NCBI GenBank assembly: GCA_002311645.1
Contig: DBYW01000034.1
Coordinates: 67,173-131,172 of the forward strand
DNA length: 64,000 bases
Direction of reading: 5' to 3'
From: Bacteroidales bacterium UBA1176
GTDB taxonomy: Bacteria; Bacteroidota; Bacteroidia; Bacteroidales; WCHB1-69
The translations under genes and the position numbers were made by a program. This document shows positions 9,130-18,300 of the stretch, in pieces. The notes beneath the pieces were generated by a model that saw nothing but the letters and a program-made list of their open reading frames with translations, was not told where the DNA came from and searched no databases. Numbering within the stretch: the first letter of the stretch is position 1; each line of letters begins with the position of its first letter.

Positions 9130-9886
9130 CTATCTTAATATCAGGCCAATTATAACGAACATTTGTCAAAAAAAGTGCGCAGGCAGGGACTGACGTGCCA
9201 GCCTTGCATCTATCCTTTTGATTGATAATATTTTGAAAATCCTCAACGCTGACTTTTCCAAACCCCACGTCGAGAAGGGTACCCACGATAGCACGCACCA
9301 TGTTGCGCAAAAAGCGGTTGGCCGAAATGGTAAACACAAGGTCATCACCCGCGCGCGTCCACTCGGCATGCGTCACATCGCACAGGAAATTATTGACTTG
9401 GGTGTGGACTTTGGAAAAGCTGGTGAAATCTTCCGTGGCAAGGAGCAGTTTCGCGGCCTCGTTCATCCGCCCGATGTCGGGCATACGGAAGCTGTAGAAA
9501 CGCTGGTGGAAAGTGAAGGGATTTTTGCGTACTGCAACGAAATATTGGTAAGTGCGTTCCACCGCGTCGAAGCGGGCGTGTGCGCGCGGATGCACGGGAA
9601 AGATGTCGAAGATGGCAATCTCCTTGGGCAAGAAACTGTTGAGTTGGTCACGCAGCCGGCAACATTCATCGCTTGTCAGTGTCTCCTCAAGGTCGATGTG
9701 CGCATAATAGTCGGAGGCGTGCACACCCGTGTCGGTACGGCCGCACCCTGTGACATCAACGTGCTCCTTGTGCAGCAACATCGACAGACACCGCTCCATC
9801 GTTTCCTGCACAGTGGGGTGGTCAGGCTGGACCTGCCAGCCAAAAAAAGATGCCCCATTATATGCCAAATGCAGGAAATAACGCAT
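9122..9886 (-). CDS. truA: tRNA pseudouridine(38-40) synthase
   Basis: TruA isomerises uridines 38-40 in the anticodon stem-loop of many tRNAs. The 254-residue protein has the N-terminal AYNGASFFGWQ motif and the catalytic motif GRTDTGVHA with Asp52 as the expected nucleophile. RFLRNMVRAIVGTLLDVG near residue 205 is the conserved C-terminal segment. Length is normal for a bacterial TruA. It is 8 bp downstream of the DUF4919-like gene and overlaps the beta-helix lipoprotein gene by 8 bp, so it lies within an operon. Confidence 0.97.
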   Translation of the reverse strand: MRYFLHLAYNGASFFGWQVQPDHPTVQETMERCLSMLLHKEHVDVTGCGRTDTGVHASDYYAHIDLEETLTSDECCRLRDQLNSFLPKEIAIFDIFPVHPRAHARFDAVERTYQYFVAVRKNPFTFHQRFYSFRMPDIGRMNEAAKLLLATEDFTSFSKVHTQVNNFLCDVTHAEWTRAGDDLVFTISANRFLRNMVRAIVGTLLDVGFGKVSVEDFQNIINQKDRCKAGTSVPACALFLTNVRYNWPDIKIDE

Positions 9887-9894
9887 GTTTTCAG

Positions 9895-10563
9895 CTATAA
9901 TTTGAGATTAAAAGAACTAATGTTGAAATAGAGTTTTTTGAGTCCGTAATCGTTCTCATCCACCTCCAGCACATCAAACGGCTCTCCTTTGAAAGATTCA
10001 AGACTTTGGCTTCCAGGTGACAGGTCGAAGAGCGAGAGCAGAAAATACTCGTGTTCCACCTCGTTCACATAAAAAGCAGTGGCAGGGGTTTTCCCATTGC
10101 CGGACTCGATGATGGCGAGGGCAAAATTACGCTGCATGTGCGCATACTTGTTGGCCAATTCCGTGCTGTCAAGTTGCTCGCAGCAATAGAATATGACCCG
10201 AAAAGCACTGACCTTGAAAGGGTTCTTTTCCAATACCTCTTGAGCCATCCCGATGAGCTTGCGACAGTCGTCGTCACCCAAGGACGGCACAGAGTGCAAA
10301 TACTTCTTCATGTCCACATCCGACACGTCGTAAGGATTGTACTCGTTCTGGCAGGTATATCCATAATAAAGATAGTGCTGCTCCTTCTTGGTGAACGTGG
10401 AGTCGCCGTTCTTGTATCGTTCCAGAAGCTTGGGGTAGTAGTATTCTGACTTCGGATTGGTGACGGCTTTCCGAATGGCCTTGTAATCAGGTCGGGTGAA
10501 CTGTCCGACAGCTGGAAGCATCCAAAGAATCAAAGCCGACAGTATGAGAATGTTTCTTTTCAT
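9895..10563 (-). CDS. DUF4919-like secreted protein
   Basis: The 222-residue protein has a signal peptide (MKRNILILSALILWMLPAVG) followed by a soluble domain beginning FTRPDYKAIRKAV and containing KKEQHYLYYGYTCQNEYNPY. This pattern matches my memory of the Bacteroidales family DUF4919, whose function is unknown. It is probably periplasmic and has no lipobox. It lies between a HAD hydrolase gene (37 bp upstream) and truA (8 bp downstream), presumably in one transcript. The family name is moderately certain. Confidence 0.7.
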   Translation of the reverse strand: MKRNILILSALILWMLPAVGQFTRPDYKAIRKAVTNPKSEYYYPKLLERYKNGDSTFTKKEQHYLYYGYTCQNEYNPYDVSDVDMKKYLHSVPSLGDDDCRKLIGMAQEVLEKNPFKVSAFRVIFYCCEQLDSTELANKYAHMQRNFALAIIESGNGKTPATAFYVNEVEHEYFLLSLFDLSPGSQSLESFKGEPFDVLEVDENDYGLKKLYFNISSFNLKL

Positions 10564-10600
10564 AACCTATTGTCTATCGTTTATTCCAATAATGGACTCC

Positions 10601-11473
10601 CTACTCCCTGTTCACCTCTTTGTATTTTATCCCGAGTATATCCTGTTCCAATGCAGTCTTGTCAATAATCTTCTTCAGCATGACATCGAGTTCGCCGCCT
10701 TCGCTGTAGTTGGTGGGCGCGATATAGTCGGCGCGGTTTTGACGGATGAGGTCGAGGCATATCTCCTTGGAGGATTTGGGTCGGTGCGGAGTGGCCACAG
10801 AGTCGGGATTGTACACCGCAATGGTGGTGCCACCGTAGAGGTTGACCATCTTCATGGCTGGCACGTCGGTTTCTCCGTCGCCGATGTAGATGAGGTTGGA
10901 GAAGGGCACGGCGCGGTCGTCTTCGGCCATCGACTTGTTAATCTTCGAGTTGTCGTATGAATTGTAGATGCCCTTGTTGATACGGAAGAGAAATTGAGTT
11001 TTATTGGTATAGTTAACGGCGAGGGCGGGCCAGCAGGCATTGCCGTTGTCGTCATATTGGAATCCAGAGGCGAAAATAGTGCGGAAATGCTTGGCAATGG
11101 CGGAGCCTTTCACAAATTCTCGCAGGCCGGAGGAGATGATGAAGTGTTCGAGATGCATGCCTTGCCGGGCGGCATATTGGTTGATGCGCTCGAAATAGCT
11201 TTCCACGCCCTCGAAGAAGGTGATACGCGAACCATACTGCATAAAGGTCTCCTCACGCAAGGAGATGTTCTTTTCCTTGGCCTTGATGAGCATGAGATGC
11301 ATGTAGGCGAGCACCTCATCCATGTCGTGCTTTTTAGCAAGGGCGTTAGCTTCCGACCAGAACTCTCCCTTGTCCATGTGAAGGTCGGGGATGAAGTTGT
11401 GCTCCTGCATGTTGCCGGGCGCAAGGGTGCCATCGAAGTCGTAGGCGATGGCCATGTTTCTGTTTTCTGTCAT
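10601..11473 (-). CDS. HAD-superfamily hydrolase
   Basis: A cytoplasmic haloacid-dehalogenase-fold phosphatase-like enzyme. Motif I is AYDFDGTLAPG with Asp12 (nucleophile) and Asp14. Motif II is IISSGLREF, and motif IV is LIYIGDGETDVPAMKMV. A large insert between motifs I and II forms the cap. The 290-residue length and LYGGTTIAVYNPDS after motif IV resemble uncharacterised HAD hydrolases of Bacteroidales. The substrate cannot be predicted. Translation may begin at 11473 or seven codons later at MAIAYDF. It is separated from the upstream OmpA/TPR gene by a GC-rich hairpin. Confidence 0.88.
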   Translation of the reverse strand: MTENRNMAIAYDFDGTLAPGNMQEHNFIPDLHMDKGEFWSEANALAKKHDMDEVLAYMHLMLIKAKEKNISLREETFMQYGSRITFFEGVESYFERINQYAARQGMHLEHFIISSGLREFVKGSAIAKHFRTIFASGFQYDDNGNACWPALAVNYTNKTQFLFRINKGIYNSYDNSKINKSMAEDDRAVPFSNLIYIGDGETDVPAMKMVNLYGGTTIAVYNPDSVATPHRPKSSKEICLDLIRQNRADYIAPTNYSEGGELDVMLKKIIDKTALEQDILGIKYKEVNRE

Positions 11474-11488
11474 AATATTGTCATAAAG

Positions 11489-11513
11489 CGGGGCGGGTTG
11501 GAAGCCCGCCCCG
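11489..11513 (-). terminator. GC-rich hairpin between OmpA/TPR gene and HAD gene
   Basis: A perfect 9-bp stem (cggggcggg / cccgccccg) with a 7-nt loop lies in the 63-bp gap. Only a weak T-containing tract follows on the minus strand, so it could be a partial terminator or an mRNA 3' stabiliser for the upstream lipoprotein gene. Confidence 0.5.
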
Positions 11514-11536
11514 TGTGTTTGGATCGCTGATGCAGA

Positions 11537-13360
11537 CTATTTCACCAGTTCCTTGAAGGTGGCAGAGTGGCGATATCTCTTAAACTCGGCATCGCGTTTG
11601 GCTTTCTTCTTGAGGGAAGGATCCTTCTGGATGGCGACGGCGAGATGGGTGTAGACATCGTTCTCGTTCTTAAGGCGGGCGGCGAGCACGGCCTTCAGGT
11701 AGGCTGTCTTGGCATCCTCGTTGGTGATGCAGCTCAGCGTGGTTTGTGCGGAATTGTAGTCCTTGTTGAGAATCTGCACCAAGGCGGTGTTGTAATCGCA
11801 GGTGCGGTTGCCCATCAGTTGTACGGCCTTGTTATAGTCACCATCGAGAATGCTGTACATACCTAACACGTAGTCTTGGTTGACAGGATCCACGGAGGCG
11901 TTCTTGGAGTTCTCGAACTGGGTGCGGGCATCGGCGTAGTTGCCTTGCAGGAACTGGGCAAGAGCCAAGTTGTTGAGCACAATACCGTTGTTGGGGCTGA
12001 TGGCGGCAGCCTTGTTGAGATTGCTGACAGCCTCGTCGATGGCATCAACGTTGCCGTTCTCATAATAGTCGTTCAGAGCCAGCACGCCAAGGTCGTTGTA
12101 GGCTCTCCAGTCGCCTTCGGTGGCGCGGTCATTGACAAGAGCCGTGTAGATTGCCTTGCGGTCGGCAAGGTTGGTGCAGACGGAGGCAGCATAGAGGCGT
12201 TCGTTGACGGAGAATTGCTTGGGGGTGGCGAGCACCTTCTGGATCAGTTCGGCGTCGGTATAACTCTCGTGCTTCTTGCAGACGAGTTGCATCTCGGCAC
12301 GGCGCAACGGCGGCAGGATGGCATCCGCGATCTCCGGATAGATGTCCGTCATCTCACGGATTTTCTGCTCACGCATATCATTGTTGGCCTGTGACTTCAC
12401 AACATTGAGGATTTGGTTCTTCTGCGCCATGTTGGACTTCTCGATGGCTAACTCAAAGCCGTCCCAATCCTCGCCCTTGGCGTTGTTGATGTAGTCGAAG
12501 GAGGGCATCTTGAGGTCTTTCAACTTTATTTTATTCTTCTTGGCGTAATCCTTCAGATAGGCGTTGTACTGGTCTTGGAACCATTTCTTGCCCTGCTCGA
12601 AACGACGTTCGGAAAGACCCTGGTTGTTGCTCTCCTCACCTTCGGGAGAAGCCCAGCCGGAGATGACCACGCGGTCGATGAGATTGCCTTGGTTAAGGAA
12701 ATCAATGAAATTCCGGATGGAGTCCTTAGCGGCTTTGGATTTGTTGTTCGGATTGTTCCAATTCATATTGGAACTGTTGAGGTCGAAATAGATGATGGCA
12801 GTTTTGCCGCTGAATTCCGGGGTGAAGCGGTGGGGCGACTGGATGAAGTTGCCGCCGTTGGTTTCGGAGGAGATGATGGGTTGCAGCCCGATGCGCGAGG
12901 ATGTGTTGGAAATGCCCTCGCCAAGGTTCTTCTCAGGCTTCAAATCGGCGGATTTCTTCTTTTGTTTTGCCACGCCGTTGACCACAACCTCTGCGTTCTC
13001 GTAGGATTCGTCGAACTTGAAGGTGCCTGTTTTGGTGAAAGTACCGCCCGTCTTGTATTTGATGGGAGTGCCTTCGCCCGTGGCCTTCTCGCCCTTGAGG
13101 GTTATGGTCGTGAAAGGTTGTTGGTTGACGCCGTCCACCTTAAGGGAGGGGGAAAGCACCACCGTGGCTTTCTTCTTCATGTATTTCGGAGGGACAGTAC
13201 CCTTGATGGTGTAGGCCACCTCACCGCCCTTGTTCTCCATGTCGGGGTTGTCGAGCGTGATGCTGACCTGGGGATATTTAGATACCATTTTGCCCAATCC
13301 GCAGCTGACCATTAGCATGCTGGTGAGGATTGTAAGTCCAATTACACAAATTCTTTTCAT
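11537..13360 (-). CDS. OmpA-like and tetratricopeptide-repeat lipoprotein
   Basis: The 607-residue protein has a lipobox (LMVSC, Cys20), a beta-rich N-terminal region (30-140, VSITLDNPDMENKGGEVAYT), an OmpA-like segment (about 185-275, IIYFDLNSSNMNW then RVVISGWASPEGEES), and C-terminal tetratricopeptide-like repeats (about 370-600, NLNKAAAISPNNGIVLNNLA). This architecture suggests an outer-membrane lipoprotein that binds peptidoglycan or partners through the OmpA-like part. The OmpA segment has an expanded loop compared with classical OmpA. It has its own promoter-like box upstream and a hairpin downstream, so it is probably monocistronic and abundant. Confidence 0.85.
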   Translation of the reverse strand: MKRICVIGLTILTSMLMVSCGLGKMVSKYPQVSITLDNPDMENKGGEVAYTIKGTVPPKYMKKKATVVLSPSLKVDGVNQQPFTTITLKGEKATGEGTPIKYKTGGTFTKTGTFKFDESYENAEVVVNGVAKQKKKSADLKPEKNLGEGISNTSSRIGLQPIISSETNGGNFIQSPHRFTPEFSGKTAIIYFDLNSSNMNWNNPNNKSKAAKDSIRNFIDFLNQGNLIDRVVISGWASPEGEESNNQGLSERRFEQGKKWFQDQYNAYLKDYAKKNKIKLKDLKMPSFDYINNAKGEDWDGFELAIEKSNMAQKNQILNVVKSQANNDMREQKIREMTDIYPEIADAILPPLRRAEMQLVCKKHESYTDAELIQKVLATPKQFSVNERLYAASVCTNLADRKAIYTALVNDRATEGDWRAYNDLGVLALNDYYENGNVDAIDEAVSNLNKAAAISPNNGIVLNNLALAQFLQGNYADARTQFENSKNASVDPVNQDYVLGMYSILDGDYNKAVQLMGNRTCDYNTALVQILNKDYNSAQTTLSCITNEDAKTAYLKAVLAARLKNENDVYTHLAVAIQKDPSLKKKAKRDAEFKRYRHSATFKELVK

Positions 13361-13416
13361 CGTTAGTGGTTTATTTTGTTGATATTTATGAATTTATTTT
13401 CCTCAGAAAAAACGCA

Positions 13417-13424
13417 CAAAAATA
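13417..13424 (-). promoter_or_regulatory. Bacteroidota -7 promoter box (TATTTTTG)
   Basis: TATTTTTG on the minus strand lies 56 nt upstream of the OmpA/TPR lipoprotein ATG, in the 164-bp AT-rich gap after trkH. It would give a 5' leader of roughly 50 nt. No other feature was seen in this gap. Confidence 0.5.
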
Positions 13425-13524
13425 CACAAAAATTTTTCATCTTCAACATTATATTTCCCGATTTGAAAACGATGGGAAAATAAAAAAGGTTACTATTCCT
13501 GATTTTCTGTTGTCCAATTCGAAT

Positions 13525-15327
13525 CTATCCGACCATCAAATACAGATCCGGATATTGGTGCTGCGACTCTTTTTTGTGCCGGGTGAGCGCAAAGGCGAGC
13601 GTCAAGGTGCCGATACGTCCGATGTACATGTCGAAGATAAGTACGGTTTTAGCCAATGTGTTCCATTCTGCGCAGATGCCAGTGGAGAGACCGCAGGTGG
13701 CAAACGCAGAGGTGGTCTCGAAAATGGCGTCTTTGAGCGAGGCCGACGGCTCCACCAATGTCAACATAAAGACTGAAACAAGGATAAACGAGAAAGTCAT
13801 CGTGACGATGGAACTGGCACGATCCACCAAATCGTAAGAGATGGTCTTGTGCTGGAATTCAATATGTTTCTTGCCTTGAATAGTTGCCCATACCGACTTG
13901 ATGAGCACGAAAAACGTGGTGGTTTTGATGCCGCCTCCCGTGGAGCTTGGCGAGCCACCGATGAACATCAAAACGATGATCAAGATAACGGAAGGAAGCG
14001 CCATCGAGTTGATATCCAGGATCATAAAGCCAGAAGTGCGACATGTGGCGATTTCAAAAAATGCCGTGAATATCTTGTCAAACAGGCTCCCTTGGCCGGC
14101 AAGGGCATTATTTCGCTCGATAAAGAAAAAGAGTACCGTGCAAACAAAGATCAGTCCCAATGTCGTAATGAGGATAATTTTGGTCTGGGGCATCAGGCTT
14201 TTCCACGGATATTTCTTGCGATCGCGGATATAGCGCGGACTGAAAAAATCGCGGATGGTAAGGAATCCGATACCGCCCAAGAAGACCAGAATCATGATGA
14301 TGACCTGCGGGAAGTAGCTATGGGCACTGCCGAGCTCCAGCAAACTCTTGTCTATCAGCACAAATCCCCCATTGTTAAAGGCGGAGATGGTATAGAAAAG
14401 CGAGAAGAAGAGGTTTTCACTGGAGGAGGTGAAAAATCCTGTATTTTTCCAATATGTATAGAGCAGAATGACGCCTACAGCCTCGATGATGAAGGTAGTG
14501 AGCACAATGCTGCGCAACAGGGAGAAGGAATCGGAGAGCTTGGTGGCCATCATGTCGCGCACCATATACTGGTAGCGCAACCCCACGGAGGATCGAGCAA
14601 GGAAAGTTGTGAAGAATGTTGCGAAGGACAAGATGCTCATGCCGCCCAACTGGATAAGGAGCATGATAACAATCTGTCCTTTGACGGTGAAACAACCCGA
14701 GGTGCTCACCACGGAGAGACCCGTGATGCAGCTGGCACTCGTGGCGGTGAACAGGGCGTCGATGAAGGAGATGCCGTCGTAGGTCATCCGCGGCATCAAC
14801 AACAGAACCGTGCCAAAACTGATCAGAATCAGGAAGGAAAGCACCATCAATAGCGGCGGGCTGAGACTGTATTTGCCTATCGTGCTGCTCATCTTGGCCA
14901 TCTCGATGAGCACCATTACCAAGAAATAGACCTGGACAAAGAGAATATAATAGTTTTCGAAATTCTCAGCGGAGACAAAGCGGAAATGGAAAATGACAAC
15001 AGATAGGAACTGTATGATTAACAAGCATATAACGATAAACTCAAACCACGATCGCCGGATAAACTCCTTTCGGTGCAGCGAGTAGAACAGCAATATGAAA
15101 TACTTGCAGATATAAAACAGAAGGCTGCCGTAGGTAATCCATCGGATAAGGTTTTTGGCATCTATGGAGATGTAAAAACCATGGTAGAAGATGATGCAAG
15201 CGATCGTGACCAATGACACTATCACACTGCACACCTGAAGAATACGCCGCACACGTCCCTTGTATTGGGCAATGTGCAGGCGTCGCTTGCTTTCATAGAC
15301 CTTATGGGAATGGCGGAGCCAAGACAT
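13525..15327 (-). CDS. trkH: TrkH/KtrB-type potassium channel subunit
   Basis: An inner-membrane K+ translocating subunit that works with the adjacent RCK protein. The 600-residue sequence contains four selectivity-filter-like P-loops: ATSASCITGLSVVST, SAFNNGGFVLIDKS, ATCRTSGFMILDIN and AFATCGLSTGICAEW. MFIGGSPSSTGGGIKTTTF, the conserved loop after the third filter, is intact. It is longer than E. coli TrkH (483) because of about 150 extra N-terminal residues with additional membrane segments, a form seen in Bacteroidota. Its ATG overlaps the TGA of the RCK gene (TGATG), indicating coupled translation. Confidence 0.94.
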   Translation of the reverse strand: MSWLRHSHKVYESKRRLHIAQYKGRVRRILQVCSVIVSLVTIACIIFYHGFYISIDAKNLIRWITYGSLLFYICKYFILLFYSLHRKEFIRRSWFEFIVICLLIIQFLSVVIFHFRFVSAENFENYYILFVQVYFLVMVLIEMAKMSSTIGKYSLSPPLLMVLSFLILISFGTVLLLMPRMTYDGISFIDALFTATSASCITGLSVVSTSGCFTVKGQIVIMLLIQLGGMSILSFATFFTTFLARSSVGLRYQYMVRDMMATKLSDSFSLLRSIVLTTFIIEAVGVILLYTYWKNTGFFTSSSENLFFSLFYTISAFNNGGFVLIDKSLLELGSAHSYFPQVIIMILVFLGGIGFLTIRDFFSPRYIRDRKKYPWKSLMPQTKIILITTLGLIFVCTVLFFFIERNNALAGQGSLFDKIFTAFFEIATCRTSGFMILDINSMALPSVILIIVLMFIGGSPSSTGGGIKTTTFFVLIKSVWATIQGKKHIEFQHKTISYDLVDRASSIVTMTFSFILVSVFMLTLVEPSASLKDAIFETTSAFATCGLSTGICAEWNTLAKTVLIFDMYIGRIGTLTLAFALTRHKKESQHQYPDLYLMVG

Positions 15328-16022
15328 CAGAGGTTGATCTTGATAAAATTGTCAATATCGCGTTCCTTGCCAAAGAGGACGAACACATCGCCGTTTTCGA
15401 CTTCGGTCTTGTTGTCAGGCACACCAAGTATGTGCTGCTTCGTGTCAAGTTTGTCGTTGACGACCTCCTCGAAGTTGCGGCGGATAGTGATGAGGCTCAG
15501 CTTATGGTTATCGCGGAAGTTGATATCGCCAAGGGTAAGCCCGATAAGACTATTGGGGGCGATGACCTCCGCAATCTTATAGTCATCGGCGAGTTGGAGG
15601 TAGGAAATCATATTGGGATTGGAGAGACGTTCGGCGAGGATGGCGCCGACCTCGTCCTCTGGGGAAAGGAACTCCGTGATGCCCATTTTCTCGAGAATGG
15701 TGCGCTGGCTCTTGCCCATGACGCGGCAGATGATACGCTTGACCCCGAGGTCGAGCAGATTGGCGGTGCAGAGCAGACGTCCCACAAAATCGTTGCCGAT
15801 AGAGACAATGACAGCGTCGAAATCCTGGATGTTTTCGTTTTGAAGTGCGCGTTTGCTGGTCGCATCGGCGCAGACGGCATACGCCACCTCTTCCGACATA
15901 TCCTGTACGACACTGATGTTGGAGTCCACCACGAGGACCTCGAAGCCCTTTTCGGAGAGGGCGCGACTGATGGCCTGGCCAAAGTGGCCGGCCCCGATGA
16001 CCGCAAATTTTTCTTGTGCCAT
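15327..16022 (-). CDS. trkA: TrkA/KtrA-type RCK regulatory subunit
   Basis: A cytoplasmic nucleotide-binding regulator of the TrkH channel. It has 231 residues, a single RCK unit of KtrA type: a Rossmann RCK_N domain with the GAGHFGQAISRAL dinucleotide loop (residues 8-20) and acidic VVDSN at the end of beta-2, then a TrkA_C domain (about 145-228). E. coli TrkA has two such units, so KtrA is the closer model. It is the first gene of the trkA-trkH pair, 79 bp from the divergent purB. The gap holds back-to-back promoter boxes. Confidence 0.94.
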   Translation of the reverse strand: MAQEKFAVIGAGHFGQAISRALSEKGFEVLVVDSNISVVQDMSEEVAYAVCADATSKRALQNENIQDFDAVIVSIGNDFVGRLLCTANLLDLGVKRIICRVMGKSQRTILEKMGITEFLSPEDEVGAILAERLSNPNMISYLQLADDYKIAEVIAPNSLIGLTLGDINFRDNHKLSLITIRRNFEEVVNDKLDTKQHILGVPDNKTEVENGDVFVLFGKERDIDNFIKINL

Positions 16023-16039
16023 AGTGCAAAAAATTTCGG

Positions 16040-16047
16040 CAAAAATA
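16040..16047 (-). promoter_or_regulatory. -7 promoter box for trkA-trkH (TATTTTTG)
   Basis: TATTTTTG on the minus strand is 17 nt upstream of the trkA ATG. This predicts a very short leader. It is back to back with the purB box. Confidence 0.5.
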
Positions 16048-16073
16048 CAAAAAAAACATTCAAATAATTTGTG

Positions 16074-16081
16074 TATGTTTG
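16074..16081 (+). promoter_or_regulatory. -7 promoter box for purB (TATGTTTG)
   Basis: TATGTTTG matches TAnnTTTG and lies 20 nt upstream of the purB ATG. The two opposed boxes share the 79-bp trkA-purB gap. Confidence 0.55.
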
Positions 16082-16101
16082 CACCTTCAATGTAATATGC
16101 T

Positions 16102-17397
16102 ATGATACCACGTTATTCCCGTCCTGAAATGAGCGCCGTCTGGACTGAAGAAAACAAGTTCGGGGCCTACTTAAAAGTCGAAATCGAAGCTGCCGCAGCT
16201 TGGAGCGAGTTGGGGGTGATACCCGCCGACGATGTCCGCAAGCTGCGCGAGAAGGCGACCTTCAAAGTGGAGCGCATTTATGAAATCGAGCAGCAAACCC
16301 GCCATGACATCGTGGCCTTCACGCGTGCCGTGAGTGAATCATTGGGCGACGAGCGCAAATGGGTCCACTACGGCTTAACCTCCACCGATGTGGTGGACAC
16401 CGCCAACGGTTATCTCCTCAAGCAGGCCAACGCCATTCTCCGCCAAGATCTCCTGCATTTCATGGACATCTTGAAAAAAAGGGCTTACGAATTCAAGGAC
16501 ACGCCCTGCATCGGACGCACGCACGGTGTCCATGCCGACATCACCGTCCTCGGCCTCAAGTGGGCCTTGTGGTACGAAGAGATGAAGCGCAACCTCAGCC
16601 GTTTTGACATGGCCGCTGCCGACGTGGAGTGCGGCAAGATCAGCGGCGCCGTCGGCAACTTTGCCAACACCCCGCCTTTTGTGCAGGACTACGTCTGCGA
16701 GAAATTAGGCATCCATTCCGCCAACATCTCCACCCAAGTGCTGCAGCGCGACCGCCACGCTCACTACATGGGCACTCTCGCCCTCATTGGCTCCACCATG
16801 GAACAGATGGCCATGGAGGTACGCCATTGGCAGCGCACTGAACTGCGCGAAGCCGAGGAAGCCTTCGGCAAAGGGCAGAAAGGATCCTCCGCCATGCCCC
16901 ACAAACGCAATCCCATCGGCAGCGAGAACATCTGCGGCTGCGCACGCATCCTCCGCGGCTACATGCTCTCCGCCTACGAAGATATCCCCCTCTGGCACGA
17001 ACGCGACATCTCCCACTCCTCCGCCGAACGCATCATGCTTCCCGACGCCACCATCCTCCTCGACTACATGCTCAACCGCTTCAGACGCATCCTCGAGAAC
17101 CTCGTCGTCTTCCCCGACAACATGCTCAAGCACATCTACATGACCCACAAGGTCATCTTTGCGCAACGTGTCATGACCGCCCTCATCAACAAGGGCTTTG
17201 CGCGCGAGGCCGCCTACGACCTTGTCCAACCCATCGCCATGAAGGCCTGGTTCGACGGCGAAGACTACCAGGATCTCCTGCTGCAAAACGAAACCATCCG
17301 AGCCAATTTCACGCCGGAAGAACTTGCACAATGCTTCACACTCGAATATTATATGAAGGAAGTGCCCACCATCTTTGAAAGGGTGTTTGGAGAGTGA
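16102..17397 (+). CDS. purB: adenylosuccinate lyase
   Basis: PurB cleaves fumarate from SAICAR and from adenylosuccinate in purine synthesis. The 431-residue length and residue numbering match the B. subtilis enzyme: His68 (QQTRHDIVAF), His89 (HYGLTSTDVVDTA), the general-acid His140 (IGRTHGVHAD) and the mobile signature loop GSSAMPHKRNPIGSENI with its catalytic serine (near residue 260). It is cytoplasmic and homotetrameric in the family. It has its own promoter-like box and is followed by a 103-bp AT-rich gap before upp. Confidence 0.97.
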   Translation: MIPRYSRPEMSAVWTEENKFGAYLKVEIEAAAAWSELGVIPADDVRKLREKATFKVERIYEIEQQTRHDIVAFTRAVSESLGDERKWVHYGLTSTDVVDTANGYLLKQANAILRQDLLHFMDILKKRAYEFKDTPCIGRTHGVHADITVLGLKWALWYEEMKRNLSRFDMAAADVECGKISGAVGNFANTPPFVQDYVCEKLGIHSANISTQVLQRDRHAHYMGTLALIGSTMEQMAMEVRHWQRTELREAEEAFGKGQKGSSAMPHKRNPIGSENICGCARILRGYMLSAYEDIPLWHERDISHSSAERIMLPDATILLDYMLNRFRRILENLVVFPDNMLKHIYMTHKVIFAQRVMTALINKGFAREAAYDLVQPIAMKAWFDGEDYQDLLLQNETIRANFTPEELAQCFTLEYYMKEVPTIFERVFGE

Positions 17398-17402
17398 AAT
17401 GC

Positions 17403-17500
17403 GGGTTGAGTTATTAAACTATTAAATTATTAAACTATTAAGAGATTATAGGAGTGTGGGGCGGGAAATTAAGAAACTAAGAAATTAAAAAACTAAGAGT
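17403..17500 (+). repeat. AT-rich low-complexity intergenic repeats
   Basis: The gap between purB and upp is made of iterated attaaactattaa and gaaattaagaaactaag units. A similar agaattaagaattaag run follows nagB at 2526. These look like simple-sequence filler, and no promoter was recognised. Confidence 0.5.
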
Positions 17501-18160
17501 ATGAATAGTAGTTTGAATATCCTTGGCAACCAGAATTCGTTGTTCAACCAGTTTATTTCTGAAATCCGCAGCAGCGACGTGCAGATCGACAGCCTGCGTT
17601 TCCGCCGCAACTTGGAGCGTATCGGTGAGATTTTCGCTTACGAAATCAGCAAGACGCTGCCCTACGAGGAGCGCGAGATCGTCACCCCGTTAGGCATCGC
17701 CACCATTCCTACGATGGTCGAATACCCCGTGTTGGCCACCATCCTGCGTGCCGGACTTCCCATGCACCAGGGCATGCTCAACTACTTCGACCGTAGCGAG
17801 AATGCTTTCATCACCGCATTCCGCAAGTATGAAAAAGACGGCACTTTCGAAATTGAGGTCGACTACCTCTCCTCCCCGACCATCGACGACAAGACACTGA
17901 TTTTGGCCGACCCGATGCTGGCCACTGGCCAGTCGATGGTGCTTGCCTACGAGGAGATGCTCACCAAGGGCGATCCCAGACACACCCATCTTGTCAGCAT
18001 CATCGCCTCCCGCCAGGGTCTGGATTACCTGCAGTCACATGTTTCCCCCACCAACACGACCATCTGGATCGGTGCTGTGGACGAGGAGCTGACCGCCCAC
18101 TCCTACATCGTGCCCGGCCTCGGCGATGCCGGCGACCTGGCTTACGGCATCAAGGAATAA
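17501..18160 (+). CDS. upp: uracil phosphoribosyltransferase
   Basis: Upp makes UMP from uracil and PRPP in pyrimidine salvage. The 219-residue protein has the type I phosphoribosyltransferase fold. The PRPP-binding motif is ILADPMLATGQSMVLAYEE (around 131-149) and the flexible-arm region includes ILRAGLPMHQGML. The C-terminal uracil-binding segment is SYIVPGLGDAGDLAYG. All are intact. It is preceded by purB, another nucleotide gene, on the same strand, and followed by a palindrome that may end its transcript. Confidence 0.95.
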   Translation: MNSSLNILGNQNSLFNQFISEIRSSDVQIDSLRFRRNLERIGEIFAYEISKTLPYEEREIVTPLGIATIPTMVEYPVLATILRAGLPMHQGMLNYFDRSENAFITAFRKYEKDGTFEIEVDYLSSPTIDDKTLILADPMLATGQSMVLAYEEMLTKGDPRHTHLVSIIASRQGLDYLQSHVSPTNTTIWIGAVDEELTAHSYIVPGLGDAGDLAYGIKE

Positions 18161-18195
18161 GGAATGATTTTTGTATTTCTTCTCTGTTATTCATA

Positions 18196-18217
18196 GAGAC
18201 GGGGCGCGCCCCGTCTC
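18196..18217. repeat. perfect 22-bp palindrome of the GAGACG family
   Basis: gagacggggcg is followed directly by its exact reverse complement. The same design, AGAGACGnGGC-2 nt-GCCnCGTCTCT, recurs at 19476-19499. It lies 36 nt after the upp stop. No T-run follows, so it is either a REP-like repeat or an mRNA 3'-end hairpin. Confidence 0.6.
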
Positions 18218-18260
18218 CACATGGCAATTACATTATGTCTGTGCATATTCAAAATTTATG

Positions 18261-18268
18261 TACCTTTG
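18261..18268 (+). promoter_or_regulatory. -7 promoter box for pseudouridine synthase gene (TACCTTTG)
   Basis: TACCTTTG followed by CCGCC, a typical Bacteroidota start context, 32 nt upstream of the ATG at 18301. Confidence 0.6.
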
Positions 18269-18300
18269 CCGCCCCTTTCAAAACATAGCATAACTCTTTC